Assembly: GCA_002427745.1 (NCBI GenBank)
Contig: DIYF01000128.1
Location: forward strand, 1-64,000
Source of the DNA: Roseivirga sp. UBA6061
GTDB taxonomy: Bacteria > Bacteroidota > Bacteroidia > Cytophagales > Cyclobacteriaceae
Direction: 5' to 3'
DNA: 64,000 nt
Shown here: piece after piece, positions 1-8,913 of the stretch
Layout: each line of letters starts with the position of its first letter
Numbering within the stretch: the first letter of the stretch is position 1
Translations under genes and position numbers: made by a program
Notes under the pieces: generated by a model
Database searches by the model: none
Seen by the model: only the letters and a program-made list of their open reading frames with translations
Told to the model about the DNA's origin: nothing

Positions 1-1090
1 GGGCAAAGTCAATATCCTCTTCCAGGCGGGCGGCTGAGATTTTAAAGCCAACCGGAATGCCTCCGGTTACTTCTCTTACTTTCTCAGTAAAGTCCTTAAA
101 GTCTTGTACCCCATGAAAATCAGGGAAAGTGGCTGGAGAAATAGCAGATTCTCCTTCATTCAGGCCACGGACCTCAGCAATCTCCTTAGACACTTTGTGT
201 CCGGGCAGGTGTCCGCCTGTTCCGGTCTTGGCCCCCTGGCCTCCTTTAAAGTGGAAGGCTTGTACTTTTTTCAGCTTGTCCCAGGAAAAACCAAACTGGG
301 CCGAGGCCAGCTCGTAGAGATAGCGTGAATTGCTTTCCTGCTCATCGGGCAGCATACCACCTTCTCCGGAACAAATGCCGGTTCCGGCCATTTCGGCTCC
401 TTTGGAGAGAGAGATTTTTGCCTCTCTGGACAATGCACCGAATGACATATCGGAAACGAAAATAGGGATGTCAAGCTCCAGAGGTTTTTTAGCTCCGGGG
501 CCAATCACGGTTTTGGTGCCAACCTCTTCATGATCAAGCAAGGGTCTGCGCGAAAGCTGTGCCGGCAGAAACTGTATGTCTTCCCATTTGGGCAGGGTGT
601 TTCTGTCCACGCCCATGGCTTCTGTTGGGCCGTGGTGTCCCCAGTTTTTCAGTCCGTTTTTTGCCAGTTCGGTGATATAGCGGGTGTAAGGCTCCGTGCT
701 TTCGGGATGTGTATCAGCATAAGCGCCCAGGTAAGAATCTCTGTCAAAGGGAGCAGGGTTGGTAACCTCATAGTCCAGCACATCCTGCTCATCGATTATT
801 ACCTCATCTCCCTCAATTACAGCCGGAAATTTGTGCAGAAATTCACTGTTGTTGTATTCGCTCACCCCGGTGTCGATGCGATAATCCCAGTTATGGAGCC
901 CACAGATAAGGTTATGGCCATCTACATGTCCGTCTGATAGCAGAGCACCCCGGTGGAGGCAGCGACCGTATAGTACGGAGACTTCATCACCATAACGGAT
1001 GACTACGAGATCGGTGGCAGATACTAAGGCATGGGTAGGTTGTTTTTCTTCAAGTGCAGAAAAACTGGCAACTTTTACGGGTTTCTTCAT
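1..1090 (-). CDS. Rieske-domain / FMN-dependent glutamate synthase-like oxidoreductase (C-terminus outside window)
   Basis: Reading the minus strand from the ATG at 1090 gives an open frame of 363 codons that runs off the window. Residues 1-110 form a Rieske-type [2Fe-2S] domain with ligands C44-x-H46 and C63-x2-H66. From about residue 150 the protein matches the FMN-binding domain of the large subunit of glutamate synthase (blocks around SDMSFGALS, SGEGG and GGQGAKTGTGG). The family is usually annotated as FMN-binding glutamate synthase family protein; it transfers electrons at an FMN site, but the substrate of Rieske-fused members is not something I can state. No glutaminase domain is present at the N-terminus, so it is not ordinary GltB. 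The ceramidase-like gene upstream on the same strand is 91 bp away and need not be co-transcribed. Confidence 0.85.
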   Translation of the reverse strand, partial: MKKPVKVASFSALEEKQPTHALVSATDLVVIRYGDEVSVLYGRCLHRGALLSDGHVDGHNLICGLHNWDYRIDTGVSEYNNSEFLHKFPAVIEGDEVIIDEQDVLDYEVTNPAPFDRDSYLGAYADTHPESTEPYTRYITELAKNGLKNWGHHGPTEAMGVDRNTLPKWEDIQFLPAQLSRRPLLDHEEVGTKTVIGPGAKKPLELDIPIFVSDMSFGALSREAKISLSKGAEMAGTGICSGEGGMLPDEQESNSRYLYELASAQFGFSWDKLKKVQAFHFKGGQGAKTGTGGHLPGHKVSKEIAEVRGLNEGESAISPATFPDFHGVQDFKDFTEKVREVTGGIPVGFKISAARLEEDIDFA

Positions 1091-1181
1091 TATGCTGGTT
1101 GACTAAGAGTACTCTTCAACGCTAATTAATTATCTCTTAACAAGATAGTTGTTGCGTATATGACAAGATAAGCATCTGGCG

Positions 1182-1886
1182 CTAATTTGCGCTGCCAGAT
1201 GTCTCTAAACTTGCCAATTCGTTATTCCTTATGAAATAAAGATAGTCGGCCAGCAGGAAGGCTCCTATACCCGTGAAGATGTGCCAGAGGAAATGTGTAC
1301 CAAATGCGACATAGTCGGTAAATTCCTTGTCTGCCTGACGGAAATAAATGGCCAGCCCAAAGCATAAAGCACTGATAATAATATTGAGACTTTTCCTGAA
1401 CTGATACTTTCTTAATATCAGAAAGACCGGCAGGAGAAAGGCAATTCCACTAATGGTATAAGACATATTGATGCCTCCCTGACCGGGAATGAGGTCAATG
1501 ATACCAAAGCGGAGCAGAAATACAGGGGTTACGGCTACAAACCCCATCCACCACTTAGGCAAGACCTTGGCCCAGAAGTAAACCGTGATCATCAGGGTGA
1601 GGATGAGGGCCGGCATAAAGTCCATCAACAGGAATATTCTTGAGCTTCTCAGACCGTGAAAGAGGGTGCTGCCGATACCATTGATCAGAAGAAAGGGAAT
1701 GGCGGCCAGCAGAAATCCGTATTGCTTCGGGTTGTTACGGATTTTCCACAGGAAGTAAACAGCGGGTGCGGCAATGGCCAGTGAAGAGATAGCGTTCCAG
1801 GGTTCTACTATCAGATTGTCAGTGATATGTGTTTCCGCATACCAGGGACCTCCATCCGTTATTTGCTGTGGTGAAAAAAGCATCAA
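1182..1886 (-). CDS. Ceramidase-family (CREST superfamily) integral membrane protein
   Basis: The 234-residue protein has about seven hydrophobic segments and the spaced residues of alkaline ceramidases/CREST hydrolases: S73 and H77 in GSTLFHG, D89 in LLMDFMP, and H198/H202 in HFLWHIFTG, together with the early E28-P-W-N31 motif. In the family these residues bind a zinc ion and hydrolyse an amide bond in a lipid. Bacteroidota make sphingolipids, so a ceramide or related amide-linked lipid is a plausible substrate, but this is an inference. The start chosen is the first of two adjacent ATG codons at 1886. No neighbour suggests a lipid pathway. It could also be a related CREST membrane protein with another substrate. 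Confidence 0.7.
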   Translation of the reverse strand: MMLFSPQQITDGGPWYAETHITDNLIVEPWNAISSLAIAAPAVYFLWKIRNNPKQYGFLLAAIPFLLINGIGSTLFHGLRSSRIFLLMDFMPALILTLMITVYFWAKVLPKWWMGFVAVTPVFLLRFGIIDLIPGQGGINMSYTISGIAFLLPVFLILRKYQFRKSLNIIISALCFGLAIYFRQADKEFTDYVAFGTHFLWHIFTGIGAFLLADYLYFIRNNELASLETSGSAN

Positions 1887-1976
1887 TGTCTTAACTGAGA
1901 ATGTATGGAATTAGTTGCCTGAAATTGTGGTGAATCGGACAAAGCCTGCCAACTTCCTCGCCTGGGCGCAGACTTT

Positions 1977-2018
1977 AAAAAAATAGTCCCTGCACTTGTC
2001 TGTGACCTGTGCAGGGAC
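1977..2018 (-). terminator. Intrinsic terminator
   Basis: A perfect 10-bp stem (1986-1995 with 2009-2018, GTCCCTGCAC/GTGCAGGGAC) and a 13-nt loop are followed on the minus strand by UAUUUUUUU. No U-run follows on the plus strand, so it acts on minus-strand transcription. There is no coding sequence directly upstream of it on that strand. Confidence 0.75.
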
Positions 2019-2033
2019 CTTCAACTCAACTCA
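1977..2033 (-). ncRNA. Candidate small RNA (promoter plus intrinsic terminator, no ORF)
   Basis: A TAnnTTTG promoter box at 2036-2043 would start a transcript near 2032; a strong terminator ends it near 1977, giving about 56 nt with no reading frame. The 5' part contains the direct repeat GAGTTGAGTTGA. The unit lies 90 bp upstream of the ceramidase-like gene on the same strand, so it could instead be a terminated leader of that gene; I see no leader peptide. This is an inference from sequence only. Confidence 0.4.
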
Positions 2034-2035
2034 AC

Positions 2036-2069
2036 CAAAGTTAATTTACTCTCTTATATGTACGGGCAA
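2036..2069 (-). promoter_or_regulatory. Bacteroidota-type promoter
   Basis: On the minus strand TAACTTTG (2036-2043) fits the -7 consensus TAnnTTTG, and a TTG (2067-2069) lies 23 nt upstream, at the long end of the usual spacing. It drives the short terminated unit at 1977-2033. Confidence 0.45.
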
Positions 2070-2530
2070 ACTAAAAAAACAGTCTCTTAAAGTTTGTTAA
2101 AAAACAAAACGCCTGATGTACACCTGCTACAGGATGACGAAAAAGTAAAACCTTTTGATTTGGGTTTTGAATGGACAGTCTCCTTCAGCGATTTTCATTG
2201 AGTTCCGGATTGAATTTGAAAGAGAATGCCCTGAACCGGAGAAGCAAAGGATACCATTCTATCGGAAAATGCTCCCCTTTAAGGGGAGCTGTCCAACGAA
2301 AAATGTTGAGGTTGAGAAAAGAAGTGGTGGACTGAGGGGTTATTCAGTTAAACAGTGTTAAACTCCGAAAGATTTAGTTGTAGATTAGTAACTACTTACT
2401 TAGTTTGCTGACTGATCAGCTCCTTCGTCTATGGCTGTCTGTCGTTTTTGCTTCCGCAGAAGCAGGAATGCAGTGAATGAAAGGTGAGAATGATGGGAGT
2501 AAGATCGGATCAAACCAAAACTCAATTACC
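2070..2530. other. Intergenic stretch with a REP-like hairpin
   Basis: There is no convincing gene here. A compact inverted repeat GCTCCCCTTTAAGGGGAGC lies at 2271-2289 and is followed by a purine-rich stretch. It resembles short hairpins dispersed between genes in Bacteroidota; I cannot count copies elsewhere. The short open frames in this stretch have no start context or composition suggesting translation. Confidence 0.4.
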
Positions 2531-3295
2531 ATGAAGACACTCGTAACGATTTTAAGCCTGCTCTTGCTGGTTCCCTTTACCGGCAAAGACATTGTCATGC
2601 GACATGATGTGGATGAAGCGAAATACCTGGAACTGGCGGAGCAATATGGTGCCACCGCCCTCAGACTCAATGCCGGGGTAGGTACCTTTATCCGACCCGA
2701 CTGGATCATTACCGCAGGGCATGTATGTGAAAATCCTGAATATGTGGGTGAGGAGCTTACCATTGATGGCAAGGTCTATCCCATTAAGAAGGTGGTAATG
2801 CATCCCGATTTCGATATGAGCCGTGGTATCGCCCATGATATTGCATTGATCCAGTTGGAGAAGGAAGTGCCGGATGTAAAGCTGGCTAAGCTCTATCGCA
2901 AAAAAGACGAAGTGGGTAAAGAAATCATCTTTGTGGGTACGGGCTATGCCGGTACCGGAGATAAGGGTATGGCAGATGGTGCCATCAACAAGGACCGCAA
3001 ACTGCGGGCAGCACAGAATAAGGTGGACGGCCTGGAAAGGGAGGGCTTTATTCGTTTCACCTTTGATGCACCGGATTCCGGTAAGGCACTGCCCCTGGAG
3101 GGCATCAGTGGTCCTGGCGACTCTGGCGGGCCGGCTCTCTGGTTTGATGGCGACCAGGCATATATCATGGGCGTCAGCTCTCATCAGGACGGCCGTGGCA
3201 TGGGGAAACCCGAAGGCCGCTATGGGGTCTGGGAGTACTATGCCAGGGTAAGCTCTTATGTCGACTGGGTAGAGGGGGTAGTAGCGGGAAAGTAA
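2531..3295 (+). CDS. Secreted trypsin-like serine protease (S1 family)
   Basis: This 254-residue protein has the complete S1 triad: H64 in ITAGHV, D103 in HDIALIQL and S198 in GPGDSGGP. An N-terminal hydrophobic stretch (residues 2-16) is a signal peptide, so it should be exported. A longer frame exists from 2477, but those 18 extra residues are polar and would bury the signal peptide, so the ATG at 2531 is chosen. The total length is that of a single protease domain with no PDZ or sorting domain. No zymogen activation site is evident. It stands alone between an empty stretch and the repeat array; its target cannot be deduced. Confidence 0.88.
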   Translation: MKTLVTILSLLLLVPFTGKDIVMRHDVDEAKYLELAEQYGATALRLNAGVGTFIRPDWIITAGHVCENPEYVGEELTIDGKVYPIKKVVMHPDFDMSRGIAHDIALIQLEKEVPDVKLAKLYRKKDEVGKEIIFVGTGYAGTGDKGMADGAINKDRKLRAAQNKVDGLEREGFIRFTFDAPDSGKALPLEGISGPGDSGGPALWFDGDQAYIMGVSSHQDGRGMGKPEGRYGVWEYYARVSSYVDWVEGVVAGK

Positions 3296-3393
3296 GTGCT
3301 ATTTCTGTTTAGGTTATCAGTTATCAGTTGATAAGTAATCAGGTCGATTGCTTAACTCTATGCCATTTGCCGATGCTTAGCGGATAGATGCCT

Positions 3394-3487
3394 TGTGACC
3401 AGGAGATTCCTTCACTTTCCGGTTGTTGAATGACCTGGCTGTTCATCATGGCACGGGAGGAACGACCAAAGCCATCTTGTAGTGGAT
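3394..3487. repeat. Palindromic repeat, partial unit 1
   Basis: This holds the 'tail' half (GAGATTCCTTCACTTTCC at 3403 onward, then TTGAATGACC) followed by the 'head' half (CACGGGAGGAACGACCAAAG at 3452 onward). Both halves recur at 3806-4176 and 4785-4923. The head and tail can pair at their outer ends (GTCATT with AATGAC, AATCTC with GAGATT). This unit lies just upstream of the XRE gene. Confidence 0.8.
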
Positions 3488-3557
3488 TATGAGCATTCCT
3501 GATTTGTCCATGATCAATTATTTTGTGTAATCATATACTTCGCTGACATTTGTTCTG

Positions 3558-3773
3558 GTGAAGAAAGAACAATTGCAAAAGCGAATCGGTCAGAGTATTA
3601 TTTCTTTGAGAAAGAAAAAAGGCTGGAGTCAGTCTGATTTGGCTCGTGCATGTAATAAGGACCGACAAGCCCTGGAAAAGCTTGAAAACGGAAAAGTCAA
3701 TCCTACCCTTTATACCCTCTATGAAGTAGCTCAGGCATTGGAGGTTGAACTGGCTGAGCTGATTAAGTTTTAA
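3558..3773 (+). CDS. Small XRE-family HTH regulator
   Basis: A 71-residue protein made up almost entirely of a Cro/C1-type helix-turn-helix (residues 8-67: RIGQSIISLRKKKGWSQ, recognition region around CNKDRQALEKLENGKVNP). It would act as a DNA-binding dimer. The start is GTG at 3558; no better upstream start is visible. There is no toxin, restriction-modification or phage partner next to it: it is bounded on both sides by copies of the ~140-bp repeat. It may be a lone regulator or a remnant of a small mobile cassette. Confidence 0.8.
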   Translation: MKKEQLQKRIGQSIISLRKKKGWSQSDLARACNKDRQALEKLENGKVNPTLYTLYEVAQALEVELAELIKF

Positions 3774-3805
3774 TGCCTGGCCCCTTGAAGTACCCGAACT
3801 CCTCT

Positions 3806-4176
3806 CAGGGATTCCTTCACTTTCCGGTTGTTGAATGATCTTACTGTTCGTCATTGCGCGGGAGGAACGACCAAAGCAATCTCTTGGTCGACTATAAAGG
3901 TTGTGTTTCACTACAAGGATGTAAGGCGTACAGAATCTCTGCGACCAGGAGATTCCTTCACTTCCCTGCGGTCGCTCGGAATGACGTTACTGTTAGTCAT
4001 TGCGCGGGAGGAACGACCAAAGCAATCTCATAGTCGACTATAAAGGTTGTGTTTCACTATAGGGGGCAGGCGTACAGCGTCTCTGCGACCGGGAGATTTC
4101 TTCACTTTCCAGTTGTTGAATGACCTTACTAATCGTCATTGCACAGGAGGAACGATCCCAGCCATCATGTAGTAAC
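3806..4176. repeat. Tandem array of ~140-bp palindromic repeats (about 2.5 units)
   Basis: Head sequences of the form GTCATTGCGCGGGAGGAACG begin at 3850, 3996 and 4135 (periods 146 and 139 bp); tails of the form GGAGATTCCTTCACTT lie in between. Inside the units the segment GTCGACTATAAAGGTTGTGT is duplicated almost exactly (about 3889 and 4035). Short frames in the array follow the repeat and are not genes. Units of this kind are thought to be non-autonomous dispersed elements; that classification is recalled, not searched. Confidence 0.85.
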
Positions 4177-4338
4177 AGGCTTACTGCGGATGTTTGATGG
4201 TTCTGAGAGCTTGCCCCTGTTTCTAAAAGTGTTTTTTAACTCATCCAAATTTTCTTGCTGAAATTGAATAATGGGCAGGATTTTTGTTATAAAACCAGTA
4301 GTTCTTCTGTTCGTTCTTTCAACTAAAAGGTGTGGTTT

Positions 4339-4782
4339 ATGTCCTTGCTCAACAATACATCTTCCCTGCTTCTTATCCTCACTGCCTGCCCAGCTCTCAG
4401 CTCCTGCCGATATGAAGAGCCTCCCATTTCTTTTCAATCAAACCCCGATTTCTTTACCCGTTGGAATTTGGTGGAAGAAACGGCTGTCTGTAATCAGGGG
4501 AGCACTTATGTAAGCGCATATGAGAACCATGAAGTAACCTTGCGCACAGTAAGAAACCTGACCTATCAACATTATATAGACGGAGAATTGGTGCAAATAG
4601 GAGATATGGTGCCACTGAGCAAAGAGATTTCCTTCACGCCCCCCGTATTTCCCAATAACATCCGCGACTATGTGGAATACCTTTTGACCGGCCCGGCTTT
4701 GTATATCACCACGATTGAACAACTGAATCCCGGAAGTGTGGAGACCTGCGAGGTAAGAAGGGTCTATCACAGGAGACGTTAA
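4339..4782 (+). CDS. Small putative lipoprotein
   Basis: Not recognised. The 147-residue product begins with a hydrophobic signal and two possible lipobox cysteines (LTAC17 and LSSC23), so it is probably anchored in a membrane and exported. The mature part is mixed alpha/beta-like and ends in a basic tail (RRVYHRRR). ATG 4339 is preferred to the GTG at 4330 because AAAAGG ends 8 nt before it. The gene is embedded between repeat units at 3806-4176 and 4785-4923, with the stop codon 2 bp from the next repeat. Confidence 0.6.
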   Translation: MSLLNNTSSLLLILTACPALSSCRYEEPPISFQSNPDFFTRWNLVEETAVCNQGSTYVSAYENHEVTLRTVRNLTYQHYIDGELVQIGDMVPLSKEISFTPPVFPNNIRDYVEYLLTGPALYITTIEQLNPGSVETCEVRRVYHRRR

Positions 4783-4784
4783 GG

Positions 4785-4923
4785 CGTCATGGCACGGGAG
4801 GAACGACCAAAGCCATCTTGTAGTCGGTTATCAGCCTTGTGAATTTCATTAGAGGAGTGTAAGGAGTACAGAGTGTCTGTGACCAGGAGATTCCTTCACT
4901 TCCCTGCGGTCGTTCGGAATGAC
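4785..4923. repeat. Palindromic repeat, complete unit
   Basis: This is one full unit, head first (GTCATGGCACGGGAGGAACG) and tail last (GAGATTCCTTCACTTCCCTG...GGAATGAC), about 139 bp. The head and tail termini are inverted complements. The remaining bases to 5143 contain no gene; they hold the possible promoter at 5039-5046. Confidence 0.8.
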
Positions 4924-5038
4924 GTTGCTATTCTGACGAGCTAAGTCACACTGGATATATGCGGTTCTTGCTCATAATCAAGCGGTTGTGTCAGAATGAT
5001 ACGAGCCCGTATTGTAATGACACATTTCTGTGTTAGGT

Positions 5039-5046
5039 TAGTTTTG
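5039..5046 (+). promoter_or_regulatory. Possible -7 promoter box for the permease gene
   Basis: TAGTTTTG fits TAnnTTTG. A TTG at 5012-5014 is 24 nt upstream, slightly long. A start here would leave about a 95-nt 5' UTR before the permease gene. Confidence 0.3.
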
Positions 5047-5143
5047 GTAAGTGACTGGCAGTCAATGCTTTGTGTTTATGGCCTTTGGATTGCCATAAAC
5101 AGGATGAAGAGAGCGCAACTTTTTTAACCCAAAGCTTACAACT

Positions 5144-7612
5144 ATGCTCAGACATTACCTTAAGACAGCCATTCGTAGCCTCGCCAGGCGAAAACTCTAT
5201 TTCGCTATCAATACCATCGGCCTTTCCTTTGGTGTAGCCATCAGCCTTATCCTGTTTGTTTTTGTGATTAAGGAGTGGAGCTTTGACGGCTACCATGAAA
5301 AAGGAGATCAGCTTTTCAGAGTGGTGCAATGGGACTACACTTCTGATACCTATGATGATGAGCAAAAATGGTGGACAGATGATCAGGAGGGCATTAGAAA
5401 ACGGAACGTTACGCTGGGGGTAGGGCAGCACCTGACTGATGTACTTCCTGAGGTAAAGCGGGCTACCCGGTTTAGCTCCATCAGCGGCTTTATAAAAAAG
5501 GATGAGAAGTGGCTGGCTGAAAAATGGCACTTTGCCGATAGCAGTTTCTTCGAGATGTTTTCTTTTCCCGTAATAGATGCGGCAGGACCTGATTTTTCTC
5601 AGGATATACAGGGAATAGTGCTCTCCAGGGAGGCCGCAGAAAAGTACTTCGGCAACGAACGCGCCATTGGAAAAGAACTGATTATTGCCACTTCTGTTGA
5701 CGGGCCCGAAGACCGCAGAAATTACGCTACAGAGTCTTCTGTATTCAAGGTGACTGCCGTAGTAGACGTACCTGATAACTCTTCCATTCAGTTTGATTTT
5801 CTGATTCAGAACCGTGCCAGGAAGGGCTATGCTGATTTTTCCAGCGACCGGCAGCTGATGTTCAATTCAGGGAATCGTTATACCACCTTTGTTGAGCTGA
5901 ATGCTGCTTCTGAATATGCCCTTGCGCAGGAGAAAATGAGGAAAGAGCTCGGTGCCGTTTATGCAGAAACCATTGAGATACTGCGCGACAGACGTAAGCT
6001 GTCTGAGGCCAATCCTGTGATGTCTTTCGAGCTTATGCCACTGGCCGATGTGCATTTTAGTACTTCCGTGTCCAATAGTCCGCTGCAGACTAAAAGCCGC
6101 ATCAATACGCTGATTCTGCTGTCTATCGCCTTGCTTATACTTTTTATTGTCTGTATTAACTGCATCACGCTCAACCTGGGTACTCTGGGAATGCGTGTAA
6201 GCGAGTTTGGTGTGCGTAAGATTGTGGGGGCGCAGAAAAGGCAGCTCAGCTGGCAAATGTATACTGAGGCAGGCATACAGCTTTCGATTGCTTTGCTGTT
6301 TGCCATTACCCTCATTCAGTTTCTGAGTGGTGTATTCAATAACCTCACAGGAGGTGATGTGAGCCTGCCGGGCGACTGGGGTTTGTTTGCTGTATTGGGG
6401 CTCAGTCTGTTTGCGGTGCTTTCATTAGTTATTGGTTTCTTTCCCCTTCTTGTAGTATTCAGAATGAAGCTCGTGCATTTCCTGAAAGGAAGAAACACTT
6501 ATCGCGTAAAGCCCCGGCTTATCAAATCGGTCATCGGGTTTCAGTTTGCTCTGGGTTTACTCCTCTTTGTGGTAGTGATTAACATGAAAGATCAGCTGAT
6601 CTATCTGCTTAACAAGGATATGGGCTTTGATAAGGAGAGCGTATTGGTGATAGAAGACCTCAAAGGCCAGTCAAACCTGTTTAAGCAGGAGGCCAGGGCT
6701 ATTCCCGGGGTGGAGCAGGTGAGTCTTACCAACTCCTCTCTCTTTGCCAAAGATATGTTTGCCATCTTCTGGAAAGACAGCGAGACCAATAAGTACACCA
6801 ATGTGTTTATGTCTACAGTAGATGAAGACTTTATGGAAACCCTGGATATTAAACTAGACAGCGGCAGGTTCTTCCAGAATTCTCCTTTTGATAAAACCAA
6901 TTCGGTATTGGTCAATCAGACTTTCTATGAGATGCTCCGCAAGGCCGATGATTTTAGCGGAAAGTACAAGGATAAGCAGATTGTGGGAGTGATCTCTGAT
7001 TTTAACCTGATGCCGCTTACGAAGAAAGTAGAGCCCCTGGTGGTTAATTTCAATCCGTCAACCAGCAAGGGCTATAACAATGCCTATATCAAACTCAGCG
7101 GAGATAACAATGTGCAGGAGGTAATCGAATCGCTGCAGGCTTCATGGAATAGTCTTTATCCCAACAGGCTTTTCGTTTTTGACTTTCTGGATGAAAAGAT
7201 ATCGAGAGAGTATGCATCATTTGCAAATATGGTTGATGCCATTACCTACCTGTCGGTGCTGGCCATAGTTTTTAGCTGTATGGGCTTATTCGGTCTGATG
7301 AGTATTCTGGTGATGAACCGATTGAAGGAGATTGGTATCCGTAAGATATTCGGTGCCAGTATCAGCCAGATCTACCTCCTGCTGTCGCGCGATTTTGCTT
7401 TGATGGTATTGATTGCCGGATCGGTGATCGCTTACCCGGCTCATCGCATTATGGAGAACTGGCTGGAGAATTTTGCCTACACAGACAATCAATTCCTGAC
7501 GCTCTTTCTGCTAGGTGTAACAACCGTAACGGCCTTGTGTCTGGCCATTGTGAGCTTCCATACCCTACGCACGGCCAGGATCAATCCTGTGGATTACCTG
7601 AGGTACGAATAA
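5144..7612 (+). CDS. FtsX/MacB-type ABC transporter permease with duplicated permease domain
   Basis: The 822-residue protein has the layout of Bacteroidota FtsX-like permeases. A first transmembrane helix lies at about 20-40 (INTIGLSFGVAISLILFVFV), followed by a periplasmic MacB-PCD-like domain and three helices at about 325-450. A second copy starts near 465 with its own periplasmic domain, and three helices follow at about 700-820. Conserved elements such as GVRKIVGA and GIRKIFGA sit at equivalent points of the two halves. Such proteins export or mechanically transmit signals with a separate ATPase, often for peptides or lipoproteins. No ATPase gene is adjacent, so the partner must be elsewhere. 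Confidence 0.88.
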   Translation: MLRHYLKTAIRSLARRKLYFAINTIGLSFGVAISLILFVFVIKEWSFDGYHEKGDQLFRVVQWDYTSDTYDDEQKWWTDDQEGIRKRNVTLGVGQHLTDVLPEVKRATRFSSISGFIKKDEKWLAEKWHFADSSFFEMFSFPVIDAAGPDFSQDIQGIVLSREAAEKYFGNERAIGKELIIATSVDGPEDRRNYATESSVFKVTAVVDVPDNSSIQFDFLIQNRARKGYADFSSDRQLMFNSGNRYTTFVELNAASEYALAQEKMRKELGAVYAETIEILRDRRKLSEANPVMSFELMPLADVHFSTSVSNSPLQTKSRINTLILLSIALLILFIVCINCITLNLGTLGMRVSEFGVRKIVGAQKRQLSWQMYTEAGIQLSIALLFAITLIQFLSGVFNNLTGGDVSLPGDWGLFAVLGLSLFAVLSLVIGFFPLLVVFRMKLVHFLKGRNTYRVKPRLIKSVIGFQFALGLLLFVVVINMKDQLIYLLNKDMGFDKESVLVIEDLKGQSNLFKQEARAIPGVEQVSLTNSSLFAKDMFAIFWKDSETNKYTNVFMSTVDEDFMETLDIKLDSGRFFQNSPFDKTNSVLVNQTFYEMLRKADDFSGKYKDKQIVGVISDFNLMPLTKKVEPLVVNFNPSTSKGYNNAYIKLSGDNNVQEVIESLQASWNSLYPNRLFVFDFLDEKISREYASFANMVDAITYLSVLAIVFSCMGLFGLMSILVMNRLKEIGIRKIFGASISQIYLLLSRDFALMVLIAGSVIAYPAHRIMENWLENFAYTDNQFLTLFLLGVTTVTALCLAIVSFHTLRTARINPVDYLRYE

Positions 7613-7738
7613 GAGGTACTGGTGTTTTATAGATAATGCAACCAGGTACATCTAAGGTGAAATGGACCTGTAAAAGTCACCCTTCGCATCATTTGCCCGT
7701 TAGTCGGGATAGCATCGGGTGATTTTAATGCACATTCT

Positions 7739-8839
7739 ATGAACAAGCCATTTTCCGTTTCCTTTTGCCTTTTGATTATTCTCAGCACTTCCCTGTCAGC
7801 GCAAACAGTATTGATTAAAGGGAAAGTAACAGATGAAAAAACCTCGAAAGGCATAGCCGGGGTCCATGTGTATACTGCTCAGAAGAACAGGAGAGGCAGT
7901 GTCTCTAATACTGACGGGAAATTCGCCTTAAGGGTAAGTTTGGGCTCAACGATAAGCTTTTCTCATATAGGCTATCAAACTATAACAAAGAAAGTTGATG
8001 AGCAGGTAGACTATCTTCACGTAGTGCTGAGTCCGGCAGTTCAAAAACTGCAAGAAGTCATCGTGACAGCTGAAGAGCTCACAGCGCTGGATATTGTAAA
8101 GAATGCAATTGATAAGCTGGATGAGAACCATAATGCCGTACCCGCCTTCTTTGACTTTTACAGCCGGTCTGTCAATTTTGAATTAGACAGCACGCTGAAT
8201 ACCATTGAGGAGTATACCGGGCAGCTTATGGAGACTAAATCCCACGGGACCAGATTCTATTTTGACCAGGTCAGGATAGGTGCCTTTTCCGAAAAGGCAA
8301 AGGAGGAACTCAGGGGATTTAGAATGATTGAACTTCAAAAGGTAGGAGAGGATAACATTTTTGAATTGAGGGAAGACTATATCCGCAAAAACAGGCTGAA
8401 GCGATATAGTTACAAGATCATAGAAGAAATAATGCTATTTGATCGCCCGTGCCATGTTATTGAGTTTTCTACCGATCGAAACACCTATTACAAAAGAGGC
8501 CGCCTGTTTATTGACATGGAAAGTTTGGCCTTTGTAAGAAAGACATTAGAAAAGAAAGATGGTACGATTGCCCATGATGTCACTTTCATGAAGATCGGTG
8601 ATAAGTGGTTTTTGAAAAAAGCGGTGGATGTTCACCGGTCTTATGCTGGTTACATCACTTCAAGAATAACCCTTTACAATTACCTTTCCGAAGAGAGCCG
8701 ACAGCCAACAGAGAACTTCAAAAACCTGAATACCTCAGGGCTTGTGGAGGAGTATATTACTGACAAGTTTGACGAGGACTACTGGAAAAACAAGAATTAT
8801 ATCCCTTTGCCCGATTGGGTGATGAGGCAGATCAAATAG
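7739..8839 (+). CDS. Exported protein with carboxypeptidase-regulatory-like domain
   Basis: A 366-residue protein with a signal peptide ending near LSAQ. Residues about 24-105 form a CarboxypepD_reg/SusC-N-terminal-type beta-sandwich (IKGKVTDEKTSKGIAGVHVY, then SNTDGKFAL). The rest, from about residue 115, is a conserved-looking domain often attached to this module in Bacteroidota, and I cannot name a function for it. It probably resides in the periplasm or at the outer membrane. The 126 bp upstream show no clear promoter, so it may be transcribed with the permease. Confidence 0.7.
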   Translation: MNKPFSVSFCLLIILSTSLSAQTVLIKGKVTDEKTSKGIAGVHVYTAQKNRRGSVSNTDGKFALRVSLGSTISFSHIGYQTITKKVDEQVDYLHVVLSPAVQKLQEVIVTAEELTALDIVKNAIDKLDENHNAVPAFFDFYSRSVNFELDSTLNTIEEYTGQLMETKSHGTRFYFDQVRIGAFSEKAKEELRGFRMIELQKVGEDNIFELREDYIRKNRLKRYSYKIIEEIMLFDRPCHVIEFSTDRNTYYKRGRLFIDMESLAFVRKTLEKKDGTIAHDVTFMKIGDKWFLKKAVDVHRSYAGYITSRITLYNYLSEESRQPTENFKNLNTSGLVEEYITDKFDEDYWKNKNYIPLPDWVMRQIK

Positions 8840-8913
8840 GCCAGTTGGCGTTTTTTGAAGGCTCTGGAAAGCAGCAGGCGTGTATGCTTTATGGTTAGTC
8901 TGCCAGGTACTAT

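Noticed and set aside
2155..2361. 68-codon frame upstream of the protease
   Set aside because: It spans the REP-like hairpin; no recognisable protein features.
3828..4043. Open frame of 71 codons in the repeat array
   Set aside because: It follows the repeat sequence exactly (the peptide itself is repetitive) and has no start context.
3394..4923. CRISPR array
   Set aside because: Units are ~140 bp without unique spacers of uniform short length; no cas genes.
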